A stretch of 64,000 nt of DNA, taken from positions 56,341 through 120,340 of the forward strand of contig CAITUV010000075.1 of assembly GCA_903895725.1 (NCBI GenBank). The letters run 5' to 3'. Under the pieces are notes generated by a model that made no database searches, was not told where the DNA came from, and saw only the letters and a list, made by a program, of their open reading frames with translations. Both the position numbers and the translations under genes were made by a program. Below are positions 1 to 8,483 of the stretch, in pieces. Position 1 is the stretch's first letter. Every line of letters begins with the position of its first letter. The DNA comes from an uncultured Myxococcales bacterium (GTDB lineage: Bacteria > Myxococcota_A > UBA9042 > CAIXZC01).

Positions 1-808
1 AGCTGCTCGAGAGCAGGAACAGAGGCAGTCCGGAAGCCGAGACCTTCTTCCTGGCGTCGAGCAGGTTGTGGAACATCCGCTCGAGGATGGTGAGGGCCTT
101 TCGAACGTCCTTCTGCACCAGGGCCCGGTTGAGGTCGAACACGTCGTGCCCCTGGAGCCGCTGGACCATTTCCTCCACGTCCTGGGCGGTGATGATCTTG
201 GCCTTTCCCGCGTATTCGGCCAGCTTCTCGACCTCGGCCGAAATGGCTTCGGGCGAGGCTCCCAGCGCATCAGCCAGAGCCGTGACCGCACCCGGATCGA
301 TGGTGATCCCTCGCTTGCGGAAGGCCTGCCGGATGAAATCCTGGACGTCGGCCGGCTTGTCGGGCAGGTCGAAGGGGACCACCGCTCCGGCCTGCTTGAG
401 CTGGTCGCCCAGCCAGGAGCGAGCCGGAACCTCGGTTGCAGTCAGGACGATCTGCCCCTTGGGCTTCTCGGACCGGACGTATTCTGCAAGGGCAGCAAGG
501 CCGGGATCGTCGGCCGAGTCCTTCTTGAGCCAGGTCTCGATTCCGGTGGCCACGATGAGCCGGCGTTTGGCCAGCATCGGAGCGGAACGGGCCGCGGTCA
601 GCCAATCTGCGGGCCTCGTGGAATCGCCCGGGAAGTGGTGGTAGTTGAGGTCCTTTCCTCCCTTCTGGAACATCTGGTCCGACAGCAGCTCGACGGCCTT
701 TCGGACCAGCATGTCCGACTGCCCCAGCAGGAGCACAACCGAAGGAAGGCTCCCCTCCTGCATCTCCTTGCGCCACTGCTGGATTCGGTCGGTAAACCGG
801 TCCGCCAT
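1..808 (-). CDS. holA: DNA polymerase III delta subunit (partial, C-terminus off window)
   Basis: This is the clamp-loader delta subunit, which opens the beta sliding clamp at the replisome. The frame is open from the window edge to an ATG at 808 and gives 269 residues of a family usually about 340 long, so the C-terminus lies outside. The N-terminus (MADRFTDRIQQWRKE) is followed by the typical start of the delta fold, SVVLLLGQSDMLVRKAVELL. The middle has the family pattern GAVVPFDLPDKPADVQDFIRQ, then ALGASPEAISAEVEKLAEYA, then a late VEEMVQRLQGHDVFDLNRAL. A strong Shine-Dalgarno, GGAGGAG, sits about 6 bases before the ATG. The gene diverges from the hydratase gene at 952. I am fairly sure of the family, which diverges strongly between phyla. 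Confidence 0.85.
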   Translation of the reverse strand, partial: MADRFTDRIQQWRKEMQEGSLPSVVLLLGQSDMLVRKAVELLSDQMFQKGGKDLNYHHFPGDSTRPADWLTAARSAPMLAKRRLIVATGIETWLKKDSADDPGLAALAEYVRSEKPKGQIVLTATEVPARSWLGDQLKQAGAVVPFDLPDKPADVQDFIRQAFRKRGITIDPGAVTALADALGASPEAISAEVEKLAEYAGKAKIITAQDVEEMVQRLQGHDVFDLNRALVQKDVRKALTILERMFHNLLDARKKVSASGLPLFLLSSS

Positions 809-841
809 CGCCCTCTCCTCCGAAACGCTCCGGCAGGGCGG

Positions 842-870
842 AGTATGGCATTGCTTGTCGGTTCGCACAA
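842..870 (-). promoter_or_regulatory. Putative sigma70-type promoter for holA
   Basis: Read on the minus strand, TTGTGC (865-870) is followed after 17 bases by CATACT (842-847), about 34 bases upstream of the ATG at 808. The -10 matches consensus at 5 of 6 positions, while the -35 is weak. Confidence 0.35.
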
Positions 871-874
871 GCGT

Positions 875-902
875 TTGCCCCCGAGGGGGTGCATGGTATA
901 GG
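875..902 (+). promoter_or_regulatory. Putative sigma70-type promoter for the hydratase gene
   Basis: TTGCCC (875-880), a 16-base spacer and TATAGG (897-902) lie about 50 bases before the ATG at 952. The call rests on consensus similarity and position in a divergent intergenic gap only. Confidence 0.35.
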
Positions 903-951
903 ATGAAGCCGGTGCCCTTGCCGGGTACCAACCGTCGAAACGAGGTGTTCC

Positions 952-1866
952 ATGTCAGACTACCGGGAGATCGGCTCGCTCACGAAGCTCTTTCGGATCG
1001 GTCGCAATGCGTTTTCCACCACGCTGAATCGGAAGGTGGCGGGGTTCCGAATCGAAGGTCCGGAGTTCGAGATCCGCCAGGCGGACACGCTCTCCTACGC
1101 CTTGGCGACGGAGGATTCCAATCCGGCTTACTTCCGCAAGGAGGGGGCCATCGTTCCACCGCTGTTTGCCAGCCGCATCCTCAAGGACGTGCTGGAGCAG
1201 GCAATCCTGCACGAGCGGCTGGGAATGAACGTGCTGAAGATGGTGCATGCGGAGCAGGCGCTTCAGTTCCTTGCTCCGCTCCGGGTGGGGACGAGAGTGG
1301 TTCCGGTGGCTGTAATCACGGGAATCCGGGACGTGTCGTCGGGTCAGCTTTGCGACGTGGCAGTGGATGTGTTCGAGAAGGGAGAGCGGGTAGTTGCCGG
1401 AAGTGCCTCGCTGTTCGTCCGGGGGAAGAGAAAAGGGGACGGGAAGAAGGGAAAGGACAACAGGGGGGATGGGAAGAAGGGGGGCGAGGAAGCCCCTGAA
1501 CCGGACCGACTCATCGCGACTTTCTCCGTGGTCCCCGGACAACCCCACCGGTACGCCCAGGCTTCGCAGGACTACAACCCGATACACACCAACCGCCTGG
1601 TCGCGCGCATGGCCGGGTTCAAGGGGCCCATCGCCCACGGTCTGTGCGTGATGGCCATGACGACGGCCCGCCTCGTCGAGAAGCTGGGGGACAACGATCC
1701 GGCCCGCCTGGAACGGGTGTCGGTGCGCTTCTCCACCCCGACCTGGCCGGGTGAGGAGCTGAGCCTCAAAGTCCGCGAGCAGGCCCCGGGCAAACACGAG
1801 TTCATTCTGGTCAAGCCCAACGGAAAGCCGGTGCTCACCCGTGGGGAAGTGGTGTTTCGGAAGTAG
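952..1866 (+). CDS. MaoC-like double-hotdog (R)-specific enoyl hydratase
   Basis: This 304-residue protein looks like a two-hotdog enoyl-CoA/acyl-ACP hydratase of the MaoC/hydratase-2 group, which adds water to trans-2-enoyl thioesters. The second hotdog carries the catalytic signature YAQASQDYNPIH, with Asp at about 207 and His at 212, followed by GFKGPIAHG at 219-227. The first hotdog (about residues 20-150) lacks this signature, as is usual for the non-catalytic half. Between them, residues about 163-188 form a very hydrophilic Lys/Gly linker (GKRKGDGKKGKDNRGDGKKG), which is unusual for the family. The gene stands alone, convergent with the acyl-CoA synthetase gene. Its substrate cannot be told from sequence; a fatty acid or polyketide-like thioester is likely. 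Confidence 0.85.
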   Translation: MSDYREIGSLTKLFRIGRNAFSTTLNRKVAGFRIEGPEFEIRQADTLSYALATEDSNPAYFRKEGAIVPPLFASRILKDVLEQAILHERLGMNVLKMVHAEQALQFLAPLRVGTRVVPVAVITGIRDVSSGQLCDVAVDVFEKGERVVAGSASLFVRGKRKGDGKKGKDNRGDGKKGGEEAPEPDRLIATFSVVPGQPHRYAQASQDYNPIHTNRLVARMAGFKGPIAHGLCVMAMTTARLVEKLGDNDPARLERVSVRFSTPTWPGEELSLKVREQAPGKHEFILVKPNGKPVLTRGEVVFRK

Positions 1867-1892
1867 GAGCAGCCGAGTAGCCCCATCTGCCG

Positions 1893-4244
1893 CTAGTCAA
1901 GCCCACCTTCTAGCTCCGCGCCGCCCCCTATGCCTTCCATACGTCCTATTCGTCCTATTCGTCCTATTCGTCCCATTCGGTAATGGATGTACAACTGAAA
2001 CACCGCCAAGGCAAAGTCAGCGGACCGGGCGCACGGGATCCCGGCCAGGTGGAAGGCCGAGGCCAGCGGATCGTACGGAGTGCTGGAATCGATGACCACG
2101 GTCACGGGCTTGTTGTGGCGGGAGACAATCGTGGGCACCGTGCTCGGCAGGGCGTCGGGGGCCCGGAAGGAATCGATGCCCAGCGGGTCCAGCCCCGGGG
2201 GCAGAGTCTTCAAGGCCGGCGTCGCCGGTACGACCCCGAACATGACTGCGTCGACCCCTTCGTCGGCAAGCAGCGTGTCGAGACATGCGGCCAGCACCTT
2301 GTCGTTTGCCATGGGAGTGAGGTCGAGCGGATTGTGGACGTTGACCAGCGACTCGAGCCGCACGCCGGCCAGGATGCTGCGGATTCTCTCCTTCGTGGCT
2401 TCGGAGAGGCGGGCCAGGGAGAACCCGCGGGCGGAATCGATGTTGTCGGCCATCCCCACGGTTTCGAACCCGGCATTGGACAGGACGGCGAGCCGCTTGC
2501 CCGAGAAGCGGCAGTCCTGAAGCTGCGACGCGATGGAGAGGAACCCGGTGAACTCGCGGAAGCTGCTGGCCACGAGCGCTCCGGCATCCTGGAACAGCTC
2601 GGCCGTGGAGCGGTAGTCGCCGGAGATGGAGGCGGTGTGGCTCGATGCAGCGGTGGCCCCCTCGGACGTGCGCCCCGCCTTGTATACGAGGACGTCCCTG
2701 CCCAGGCTGCGGGCCTTGGCGATGAGACGGGCCAGCCGCAACCCGTCCAGCTCCTTGAACCCTTCGATGTAGAGCGCCAGGATGGGGACCTTCTCGTCCG
2801 GGACCAGGCACTCGACGAAGTCGACCAGGGACAGGTCCATCTGGTTGCCCGTGGAGATGGAATAGGCCGGGGACAGGTGGGGAAGCTCGTTCATGCGGGT
2901 GATCATGAACGCTCCGGACTGGCAGATGAGGGCTGCGTTGGACACGTGCCCTTCCGGTAGGGGCAGCTTGGCCTCGGGGATGAAGATCGAGTCGTAGCCG
3001 CCGGGAAGTGACCGGATTCCGAGGCAGTTGGGCCCGACGAGGACCGGAGCGAACTTCCCCTCGCTGCGGGCCTTGGCCAGGCGGGTGCGGGTGTCCTGGT
3101 CGGCCTTGCGTCCCGCCTCGGTCTCTCCCATGCCTCCGGGGATCAGGATGAGGGACGCCGCCTTTCCGGAGTCGAGCACGTCGGCCATGACGGCCGGAAC
3201 CTGGGCCGCCCCCACGGCCACGATGAGCAGGTCCGCAACCCACGGAAGCGACTTGACATCCGGGACGCAGTCGATACCGTCGAGCGTCTGGGCATCCGGG
3301 CGGATGGCCCGCAGGTTGGTGAGCGGGAAGTGGTCACGAAGCAGCTTGCGCAGGATGGTCCGCCCGACGTTCATTCCCCTGGACGAGGCCCCGATGACCG
3401 CAATGGTCTTCGGGGTCAGCAGGCGGCGGACCATGGCCACGTCGACGGTCCGCTCGACCGCCACCGCGTCACTGAACCTCAAGAATGCGTCTACGGCCAC
3501 GAGACGGCCGTTCGAGGCGAAGAACGGGTTGACCTCAAAGTCCTCGATGACGGAATGAAGCTCCGGTTGGTTCGAGCACTCCCGGGCAAGGCGGGTGAAA
3601 AACGAAAGCACGCGGAGCAGCTCGTCCTGCTCGACGAGCCGGCGACCTCCGCGGGTGGCACCGCTGATCCTGCGGCCGGCAAACGAGCCGAGGAGCTTGG
3701 CTGCTCCCTGCTCCGGCGTGCAGAGCTCGGGCGAGTAGACCACGTTGGCCTCGCCCTGTCGGAAGCGGGTGGAAAGCTCTTCGGCCTCGAGGCCGCCAAA
3801 GCCGATCGTGAGCACGTGCCCCATGTCGCGGGAGAAGCGCATCCCGACAAAGATCTGTCCGCCGAGCCCGGACTCGCCCTGGACCAGCTCGACGGCCAGA
3901 GTGCCGCGAACCGTCTTGAACAGCTCGTCTCCCGCCCGTTCACGGACCGTTTCGAGCATACAGCGGATTCCCTCGGCCCGGGCCTCCGGTGTGTTGTCGA
4001 CGAAGCGCACGCCGCCGACTTCGGTCTTGTGCGTGATGGCAGGGCTCACGATCTTGAGCACGACCCGATGGCCCGGGAGTCCCGTGAACGCATCAGCGTC
4101 CCCGTCGATCGGGGAAAATGCGTAGCCGGGGACCCGGAGCCCTCCCGCCCGCATGAGCTCGTACAGCTCGTGTTCAAGAAGGGTGCTTCGCCCTTCGGAC
4201 CGCGCCCTTGCCAGGAGGCTGGCAACCACCTGAGTCAGTTCCAT
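1893..4244 (-). CDS. ADP-forming acyl-CoA (acetyl-CoA) synthetase, beta-alpha fusion
   Basis: This 783-residue enzyme should convert an acyl-CoA plus ADP and phosphate to the free acid, CoA and ATP. The N-terminal part (about residues 10-245) is an ATP-grasp beta subunit, with VVLKIVSPAITHKTEVGGV typical of the family. It is followed by a CoA-binding Rossmann domain from about residue 256 (TPKTIAVIGASSRGMNVG) and the succinyl-CoA-synthetase-like domain holding the phosphorylatable His in SHTASISG. The beta-alpha order is one of the known fused arrangements. I chose ATG 4244 because GAGGA lies 6 bases upstream; ATG 4250 is the alternative. It follows iorA-iorB by 25 bases, which suggests it recovers ATP from arylacetyl-CoA made by those enzymes. 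The C-terminus carries repeat-derived IGR residues. Confidence 0.9.
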   Translation of the reverse strand: MELTQVVASLLARARSEGRSTLLEHELYELMRAGGLRVPGYAFSPIDGDADAFTGLPGHRVVLKIVSPAITHKTEVGGVRFVDNTPEARAEGIRCMLETVRERAGDELFKTVRGTLAVELVQGESGLGGQIFVGMRFSRDMGHVLTIGFGGLEAEELSTRFRQGEANVVYSPELCTPEQGAAKLLGSFAGRRISGATRGGRRLVEQDELLRVLSFFTRLARECSNQPELHSVIEDFEVNPFFASNGRLVAVDAFLRFSDAVAVERTVDVAMVRRLLTPKTIAVIGASSRGMNVGRTILRKLLRDHFPLTNLRAIRPDAQTLDGIDCVPDVKSLPWVADLLIVAVGAAQVPAVMADVLDSGKAASLILIPGGMGETEAGRKADQDTRTRLAKARSEGKFAPVLVGPNCLGIRSLPGGYDSIFIPEAKLPLPEGHVSNAALICQSGAFMITRMNELPHLSPAYSISTGNQMDLSLVDFVECLVPDEKVPILALYIEGFKELDGLRLARLIAKARSLGRDVLVYKAGRTSEGATAASSHTASISGDYRSTAELFQDAGALVASSFREFTGFLSIASQLQDCRFSGKRLAVLSNAGFETVGMADNIDSARGFSLARLSEATKERIRSILAGVRLESLVNVHNPLDLTPMANDKVLAACLDTLLADEGVDAVMFGVVPATPALKTLPPGLDPLGIDSFRAPDALPSTVPTIVSRHNKPVTVVIDSSTPYDPLASAFHLAGIPCARSADFALAVFQLYIHYRMGRIGRIGRIGRMEGIGGGAELEGGLD
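1942..1977. repeat. 9-bp microsatellite encoding the extreme C-terminus of the downstream synthetase
   Basis: Three exact copies and one near copy of CGTCCTATT run head to tail here. The unit length of 9 bp keeps frame. On the minus strand it encodes IGR repeats that form part of the last 32 residues of the acyl-CoA synthetase. Confidence 0.9.
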
Positions 4245-4269
4245 GCTCATTCCTCTGCCGAAGTCCCAC

Positions 4270-4911
4270 TCACGGATTCGGATGGGTCTCCCGGAAGGCA
4301 ACATCGGCCGGCATGCCGGCGTCGAGACGCTCCTTGACGGCCATTCCTGTGCGGAAGCCCTGGGCGAGGACGGCCATGTTGGACTGGACGACGGCCTCCC
4401 CCTTGCGCTCGAACTGGGCCCGGATGAACGGGTCGAAGTCGGCCAGCTCGAAGGGCAGGAACGGCAGCGCCGCTCCCAGCATGGCCATGTTCTCGGCCCG
4501 GGGCATCTTGTGGGCCGTGGCGATCTGCCGGGCATCGACCAGGACGGCCCGGGGAAGCTCGAGCAGCGCATCGAGCACCGCCTTCTCCTCCGGGTAGTCC
4601 GGGATGTTCTTGAACGGATGGACCGAGCTCACCACGACTGCGTTGCGATGCAGGTAGGGGAGATAGCGCTGCACCTCGAGGGGCTCGACGGACAGGATCA
4701 TGTCCGCCTGACCGGCCGGGATGAGGTCGGAGAGGATCTCACTGTCCGCAAACCGGAGGTGCGAATAGACGGCGCCCCCGCGCTGGGCCATGCCGTGCAC
4801 TTCGGCCTGCTTGATGCGATAGCCGCGGGCCAGGGCCGCGCTGTCCAGCATGAACGCTATGGTCAGGATCCCCTGTCCGCCGACGCCTGCCAGGATGATG
4901 TCTTGCTTCAT
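4270..4911 (-). CDS. iorB: Indolepyruvate:ferredoxin oxidoreductase beta subunit
   Basis: This 213-residue protein is the gamma-type subunit of a 2-oxoacid:ferredoxin oxidoreductase and partners IorA in the oxidative decarboxylation of aryl pyruvates to aryl acetyl-CoA. It starts MKQDIILAGVGGQGILT, whose GVGGQGI loop is the family signature, and continues with KQAEVHGMAQRGGAVYSHLR, also diagnostic. Length matches the family (about 200). It sits 16 bases downstream of iorA in the same direction and 25 bases before the ADP-forming acyl-CoA synthetase, so the three are probably one operon. Confidence 0.93.
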   Translation of the reverse strand: MKQDIILAGVGGQGILTIAFMLDSAALARGYRIKQAEVHGMAQRGGAVYSHLRFADSEILSDLIPAGQADMILSVEPLEVQRYLPYLHRNAVVVSSVHPFKNIPDYPEEKAVLDALLELPRAVLVDARQIATAHKMPRAENMAMLGAALPFLPFELADFDPFIRAQFERKGEAVVQSNMAVLAQGFRTGMAVKERLDAGMPADVAFRETHPNP

Positions 4912-4927
4912 GGCCGCCCCTCCTACC

Positions 4928-6502
4928 TTACCGTTTGTACTGGACGCAGATTCGCCTGGGGATGATGACCGACAGCCCCTTGTACTCGAGCTCCTCCCGG
5001 ATGATCCGGGCGTTCTCCTCGAGGTTCTTGGGCAGCGGCGAAAGCACGCGGACGTGCTCCGGCTCGACCCCCAGGCCGATGACGGCCTTGACCAGCGCCT
5101 CTCCGGTCAGCAGCGTGTCCTGCGTTCCGGTCATGGCCACGGTTCCGTTGTCGAGGATGAACACGGTCATGGGGAGCTTCTCATACGCGGCCGTCAGCAA
5201 CCCGGTCATGCCGGAATGCCCGAACGTGGAGTCGCCGATGGAGCACATGACCGGGTGCAGCCCGGCATGCGCAGCCCCGATGGCCATGGAGATGCTGGCT
5301 CCCATGTCCACGCACGAATCCACGGCGTTGTAGGGCGGATAGAACGACAGCGTGTAGCATCCGATGTCGCTGAAGATCGGGACCTTGGGGCCATCCCCGC
5401 TTGCCAGCTTCACGGCCCGGAACGAATCGGCATGGGGACAGCCGGGGCACAGGGCCGGCGGTCTCCCCGGCAGTTTCTCCAGCGTCGGCACAAAGGGGAT
5501 CTCGGATACAATCCCGAATGCCTTGGCCACGATGGCCGGCGTCAGCTCGCCAGTACGGGGAAGACGCCCATCGAGCATTCCGTGGACCGGCTTGCCGGCA
5601 CCGGTGATTCCCCGGAGCGCCTCTTCCAGGAAGGGATACCCCTCCTCCACCACGACGACCTCATCCACGGCCTCGACGAGCCGACGGATCATCGCCTTGG
5701 GCATGGGGTACATGCCCACCTTGACAAAGGGGTGCGGGATCGTGCCGCCAAACGCCTCACGAATGTAGTTGTAGGCGATGGAGTTGCATAGAATCCCGAC
5801 CCGCCGGTCCCCTTCGAGGCTGATCTGGTTGTGCGGCGAGGCGGCCGCAACTTCCTCCAGGAGCGGGTACTTCTTCACCAGCTTGTCATACTGGACTCGG
5901 GCGTTGCTCGGCAGCAGGATGTACCCGGACACGTCCTCCGGGAGCTTGAGCGCATTCTGCTCCCGCCGGGCCGAGGTGACCACGTCCGCCCGGCTGTGTG
6001 CCAGCCGTGTCACGATGCGGACCATGACCGGCGTCGCGAAGCGCTCCGACAGCTCGAAGGCCTCCCGGGTCATGTCGTAAGCTTCCTGCTGGTTCCTCGG
6101 CTCCAGGCACGGGATGAGCGCAAAGTGAGCCAGGTAACGGGAATCCTGCTCGTCCTGCGACGAGTGCATGCCCGGGTCGTCGGCAACGCACAGGACCAGC
6201 CCTCCGCCGACTCCGGTGACGCCCGAGTTCACGAACGGGTCCGCGGCGACGTTGAGCCCCACGTGCTTCATGGACACGAGGGCCCGCTTGCCGCAGTACG
6301 ACATGCCCAGTGCCCCCTCGTACGCCACTTTCTCGTTGGCCGACCAGCTCGCCTTCACGCCGTAGTCGGCCGCCCGAGACTGGACGTACTCGAGGATCTC
6401 GGTTGCCGGGGTCCCCGGGTAGGAGTAGGCCCCGCTGATTCCGGCATCGAGCGCGGCCAGAGCGACCGCTTCATCTCCCAGGAGCAGCTCCCGCTTCTGC
6501 AT
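4928..6502 (-). CDS. iorA: Indolepyruvate:ferredoxin oxidoreductase alpha subunit lacking the C-terminal ferredoxin domain
   Basis: IorA binds thiamine diphosphate and decarboxylates indolepyruvate and related aryl pyruvates made by transamination of aromatic amino acids. The N-terminal pyrimidine-binding half opens with LLLGDEAVALAALDAGISG and includes the SYPGTPATEI motif. The TPP-binding half carries LCPGCPHADSF, then GDSTFGHSGMTGLL and the ILDNGTVAMTG motif. At 524 residues it ends at VIIPRRICVQYKR. Most members are about 580-630 residues and continue into a bacterial-type two-[4Fe-4S] ferredoxin domain; no CxxCxxCxxxCP motif is present here and only 16 bases separate the stop from iorB. 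Electron transfer must therefore use another route, or the domain was lost. A recognisable promoter lies at 6583-6612. Confidence 0.93.
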   Translation of the reverse strand: MQKRELLLGDEAVALAALDAGISGAYSYPGTPATEILEYVQSRAADYGVKASWSANEKVAYEGALGMSYCGKRALVSMKHVGLNVAADPFVNSGVTGVGGGLVLCVADDPGMHSSQDEQDSRYLAHFALIPCLEPRNQQEAYDMTREAFELSERFATPVMVRIVTRLAHSRADVVTSARREQNALKLPEDVSGYILLPSNARVQYDKLVKKYPLLEEVAAASPHNQISLEGDRRVGILCNSIAYNYIREAFGGTIPHPFVKVGMYPMPKAMIRRLVEAVDEVVVVEEGYPFLEEALRGITGAGKPVHGMLDGRLPRTGELTPAIVAKAFGIVSEIPFVPTLEKLPGRPPALCPGCPHADSFRAVKLASGDGPKVPIFSDIGCYTLSFYPPYNAVDSCVDMGASISMAIGAAHAGLHPVMCSIGDSTFGHSGMTGLLTAAYEKLPMTVFILDNGTVAMTGTQDTLLTGEALVKAVIGLGVEPEHVRVLSPLPKNLEENARIIREELEYKGLSVIIPRRICVQYKR

Positions 6503-6582
6503 CGTCTTCCTCCAGTTCGCACCCCGTCGTGCGTTCCGCCCCCCTCAGCCGGCCGAACCGGCCGTGCGGGCGATTTCAGGCC

Positions 6583-6612
6583 GTTCTACCGTCCCCCCGC
6601 GCGTGGGGTCAA
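6583..6612 (-). promoter_or_regulatory. Putative sigma70-type promoter of the iorAB-acyl-CoA synthetase operon
   Basis: On the minus strand TTGACC (6607-6612) is followed after 18 bases by TAGAAC (6583-6588). The predicted leader to the iorA ATG is about 74 bases. The -35 matches consensus at 5 of 6 positions and the -10 at 4 of 6. Confidence 0.55.
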
Positions 6613-6632
6613 GGGAAATATTTTGCTAGAAG

Positions 6633-6668
6633 CCCGGGGTTCGGGGCCGGGGGTTCGGGGTTGGGGGC
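6633..6668. repeat. G-rich imperfect tandem tract (GGGTTCGGG type)
   Basis: GGGGTTCGGGG-like words recur three times, with the spacing of runs of three to five G residues that can fold as a G-quadruplex on the plus strand. It lies upstream of the iorA promoter in an otherwise gene-free 228-base gap (6503-6730). Confidence 0.6.
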
Positions 6669-6670
6669 CG

Positions 6671-6698
6671 CACACAGCCCCGACCACGCGGGAGGGGC
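6671..6698. repeat. 28-bp dispersed intergenic repeat, copy 1
   Basis: This 28-base block begins CACACAGCCCCGACCACG and ends GAGGGGC. It is identical to 12270-12297. Both copies are in the same orientation and both are intergenic. GCCCC and GGGGC inside the block can pair as a short hairpin. Confidence 0.85.
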
Positions 6699-6730
6699 AA
6701 CCGTCAAGGACCGCCGATCAGCGGCACAGT

Positions 6731-7594
6731 CTACCGGAGCCGTTCCCGGGCCTTGGAAGCGTGGCGGGACCAGGGGCATTCCGACACGAGAAGCCGCAAT
6801 GCCTTGAGCTCCAGCTCACGGTCCCCGAGGTGGGCATGCAGATCCGCAATGTGCCAGAGCGCATCGTCCTTGAGCGCCAGGCCGTCGTGGAAATTGATGA
6901 CGAGGGCGTACTCCCGCAGAGCCTGGTCGGTCCGTCCCTGCCGCTCGTAGAGCCGGGCGAGGCGATAGCGCACCTTCTGCACGAAGCGCCCGGACAGGGC
7001 ATCGCTTCCCCACCCGGGGTGAGGGAGGAGCGCTTCTTCCAGGAGGGCCGTCTCGTCGCCCCGGTAGCCCAGGTCACGGCAGAGATCCGCTGCCAGCCAG
7101 ACGGCATCGTCCCAGAGGGGTGAAGGGGAGTGCTCTTCCAGCAGCGTGAGGAGGAGGTGGAGCGCCAGCCTCAAGTCCTTCTCCTGACCGGTGCGGGCCA
7201 TCAGCGCTGCCCCATGGAACAGGAAGTGCGATGCCAGCGGGGCCGAAGGGTTGCCCGTGTAGTGCGCCAGCAGAAGCCCGGCAGCGGAGACCCCCTTGCG
7301 GGCAAGTGGCTCCTCCAGCTGTACAACGAGCTCCACGGCCTGGCGGGACCAGTAGGTATCGTCCCCCTCGTCCAGGATGGGCTCGAGCGATGCCAGGGAG
7401 GCGAGAGGAGAGCCTTCCTGCTTCCTGACCTCAAGCACGCGGGCCTTGCGGTCGGCCGGGGTCAGACGACCGTCCGGGCTGCCTTGTGGATGCGTGGTCG
7501 CGCACGAGGCCAGGAGAAGCAACAGCGTTGCGGGCAGGGCCCTGGAAGCGCTGGTGCCGGCCGAAACCGGACGGAGCGTTGCGGGCCTCATCAT
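6731..7594 (-). CDS. TPR-like lipoprotein
   Basis: The 287-residue product begins with an n-region of about 20 residues, a hydrophobic stretch and the lipobox LLASC (Cys 31), so it is a predicted lipoprotein. The mature part is alpha-helical with TPR-like spacing, clearest at the end: QKVRYRLARLYERQGRTDQA and LWHIADLHAHLGDRELELKA. This architecture suits a protein-protein scaffold in the periplasm or outer membrane. The start overlaps the stop of the upstream phosphatase gene (ATGATGA), indicating translational coupling. No enzymatic motif is visible and I cannot give a specific function. Confidence 0.75.
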   Translation of the reverse strand: MMRPATLRPVSAGTSASRALPATLLLLLASCATTHPQGSPDGRLTPADRKARVLEVRKQEGSPLASLASLEPILDEGDDTYWSRQAVELVVQLEEPLARKGVSAAGLLLAHYTGNPSAPLASHFLFHGAALMARTGQEKDLRLALHLLLTLLEEHSPSPLWDDAVWLAADLCRDLGYRGDETALLEEALLPHPGWGSDALSGRFVQKVRYRLARLYERQGRTDQALREYALVINFHDGLALKDDALWHIADLHAHLGDRELELKALRLLVSECPWSRHASKARERLR

Positions 7595-8469
7595 CGCCCC
7601 TCCGCCTCGGGACGGTCGGAAAACAGGGCGTGGAGAAGGCGGTCGTGAATGCGGGCATTGGAGGCGACGATGTCGGGGTTGAAGGGGGTGTATTCCTGGC
7701 CGGCAAAGCTGGTCACCCGGCCACCGGCCTCCTCGACGAGGAGCTGGCCTGCGGCGGTATCCCACGGCTTGAGCCCGCGCTCCCAGAAGCCGTCGAAGCG
7801 ACCGGCAGCGACGAATGCGAGGTCGACTGCGGCAGCCCCCATCCGTCGCACCCCCTGGACGTTGAGGATCATGCGCCGCCAGTCCTCCAGGATGGTTTCG
7901 ACCACCTGTCGGCGGTTGTAAGGGTGGCCGGTGGCGATGAGGGCATCGTTGAGATCGTTCGTTGCGGTGACGGAGAGGCGTGTTTCGTTGCGCCAGGCGC
8001 CCAGGCCTCGAGCTCCCCAGAAGAGCTCCCGGGTGGTGGGCATGTAGACCACGCCGGCTGTGGTTCCCCCGCGTGCGGCCACTGCGATGGACACGGCGAA
8101 GATCGGGTGGCCGTGGACGAAGTTCGTGGTGCCGTCGAGGGGGTCGACAATCCAGGAGTAGCCGGAGTCCCCTTCACGGGTTCCGGATTCCTCGCCGATC
8201 ACGGAATCTGCGGGGAATCGGCCCAGGATGCGGTCGAGCAGGTACTGCTCACTGGCCCGGTCCGCTTCGGAGACGAGGTCGAGATTGCCTTTGCGATCGT
8301 AGCCGGCAAGCCGTCCCCAGAACTTCATGAGGATCTTTCCGGCGTCGTAGGCCGCGGCCTTGGCCAGCGCCAGCCGCTGGAAGGAACCCTCGTCGAGGGA
8401 GCGGCCCCGGGAGGCGGCCAAGGCCGATTCCAGTCCGTCGTGTCCCGGATGTGTTCCGTTGTCCGCCAT
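7591..8469 (-). CDS. Inositol-monophosphatase family phosphatase (SuhB-like)
   Basis: A Mg-dependent, Li-sensitive type phosphatase of the FIG superfamily. The metal-binding motifs are all present: IGEESG, then WIVDPLDGTTNFVHG, and near the end LKPWDTAAGQLLVEEAGG. From the chosen ATG at 8469 (GGAG 9 bases upstream) it is 292 residues, slightly longer than the usual 260-270 because of a hydrophilic N-terminal extension of about 30 residues. The frame is open further upstream, but that part reads as antisense noise over queC's end. It follows queC by 14 bases and is coupled to the lipoprotein gene. It could act on inositol-1-phosphate or another sugar or nucleotide monophosphate; SuhB also has an rRNA-maturation role in Proteobacteria. 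Confidence 0.9.
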   Translation of the reverse strand: MADNGTHPGHDGLESALAASRGRSLDEGSFQRLALAKAAAYDAGKILMKFWGRLAGYDRKGNLDLVSEADRASEQYLLDRILGRFPADSVIGEESGTREGDSGYSWIVDPLDGTTNFVHGHPIFAVSIAVAARGGTTAGVVYMPTTRELFWGARGLGAWRNETRLSVTATNDLNDALIATGHPYNRRQVVETILEDWRRMILNVQGVRRMGAAAVDLAFVAAGRFDGFWERGLKPWDTAAGQLLVEEAGGRVTSFAGQEYTPFNPDIVASNARIHDRLLHALFSDRPEAEGR

Positions 8470-8483
8470 GGGACTCTTCTCCG

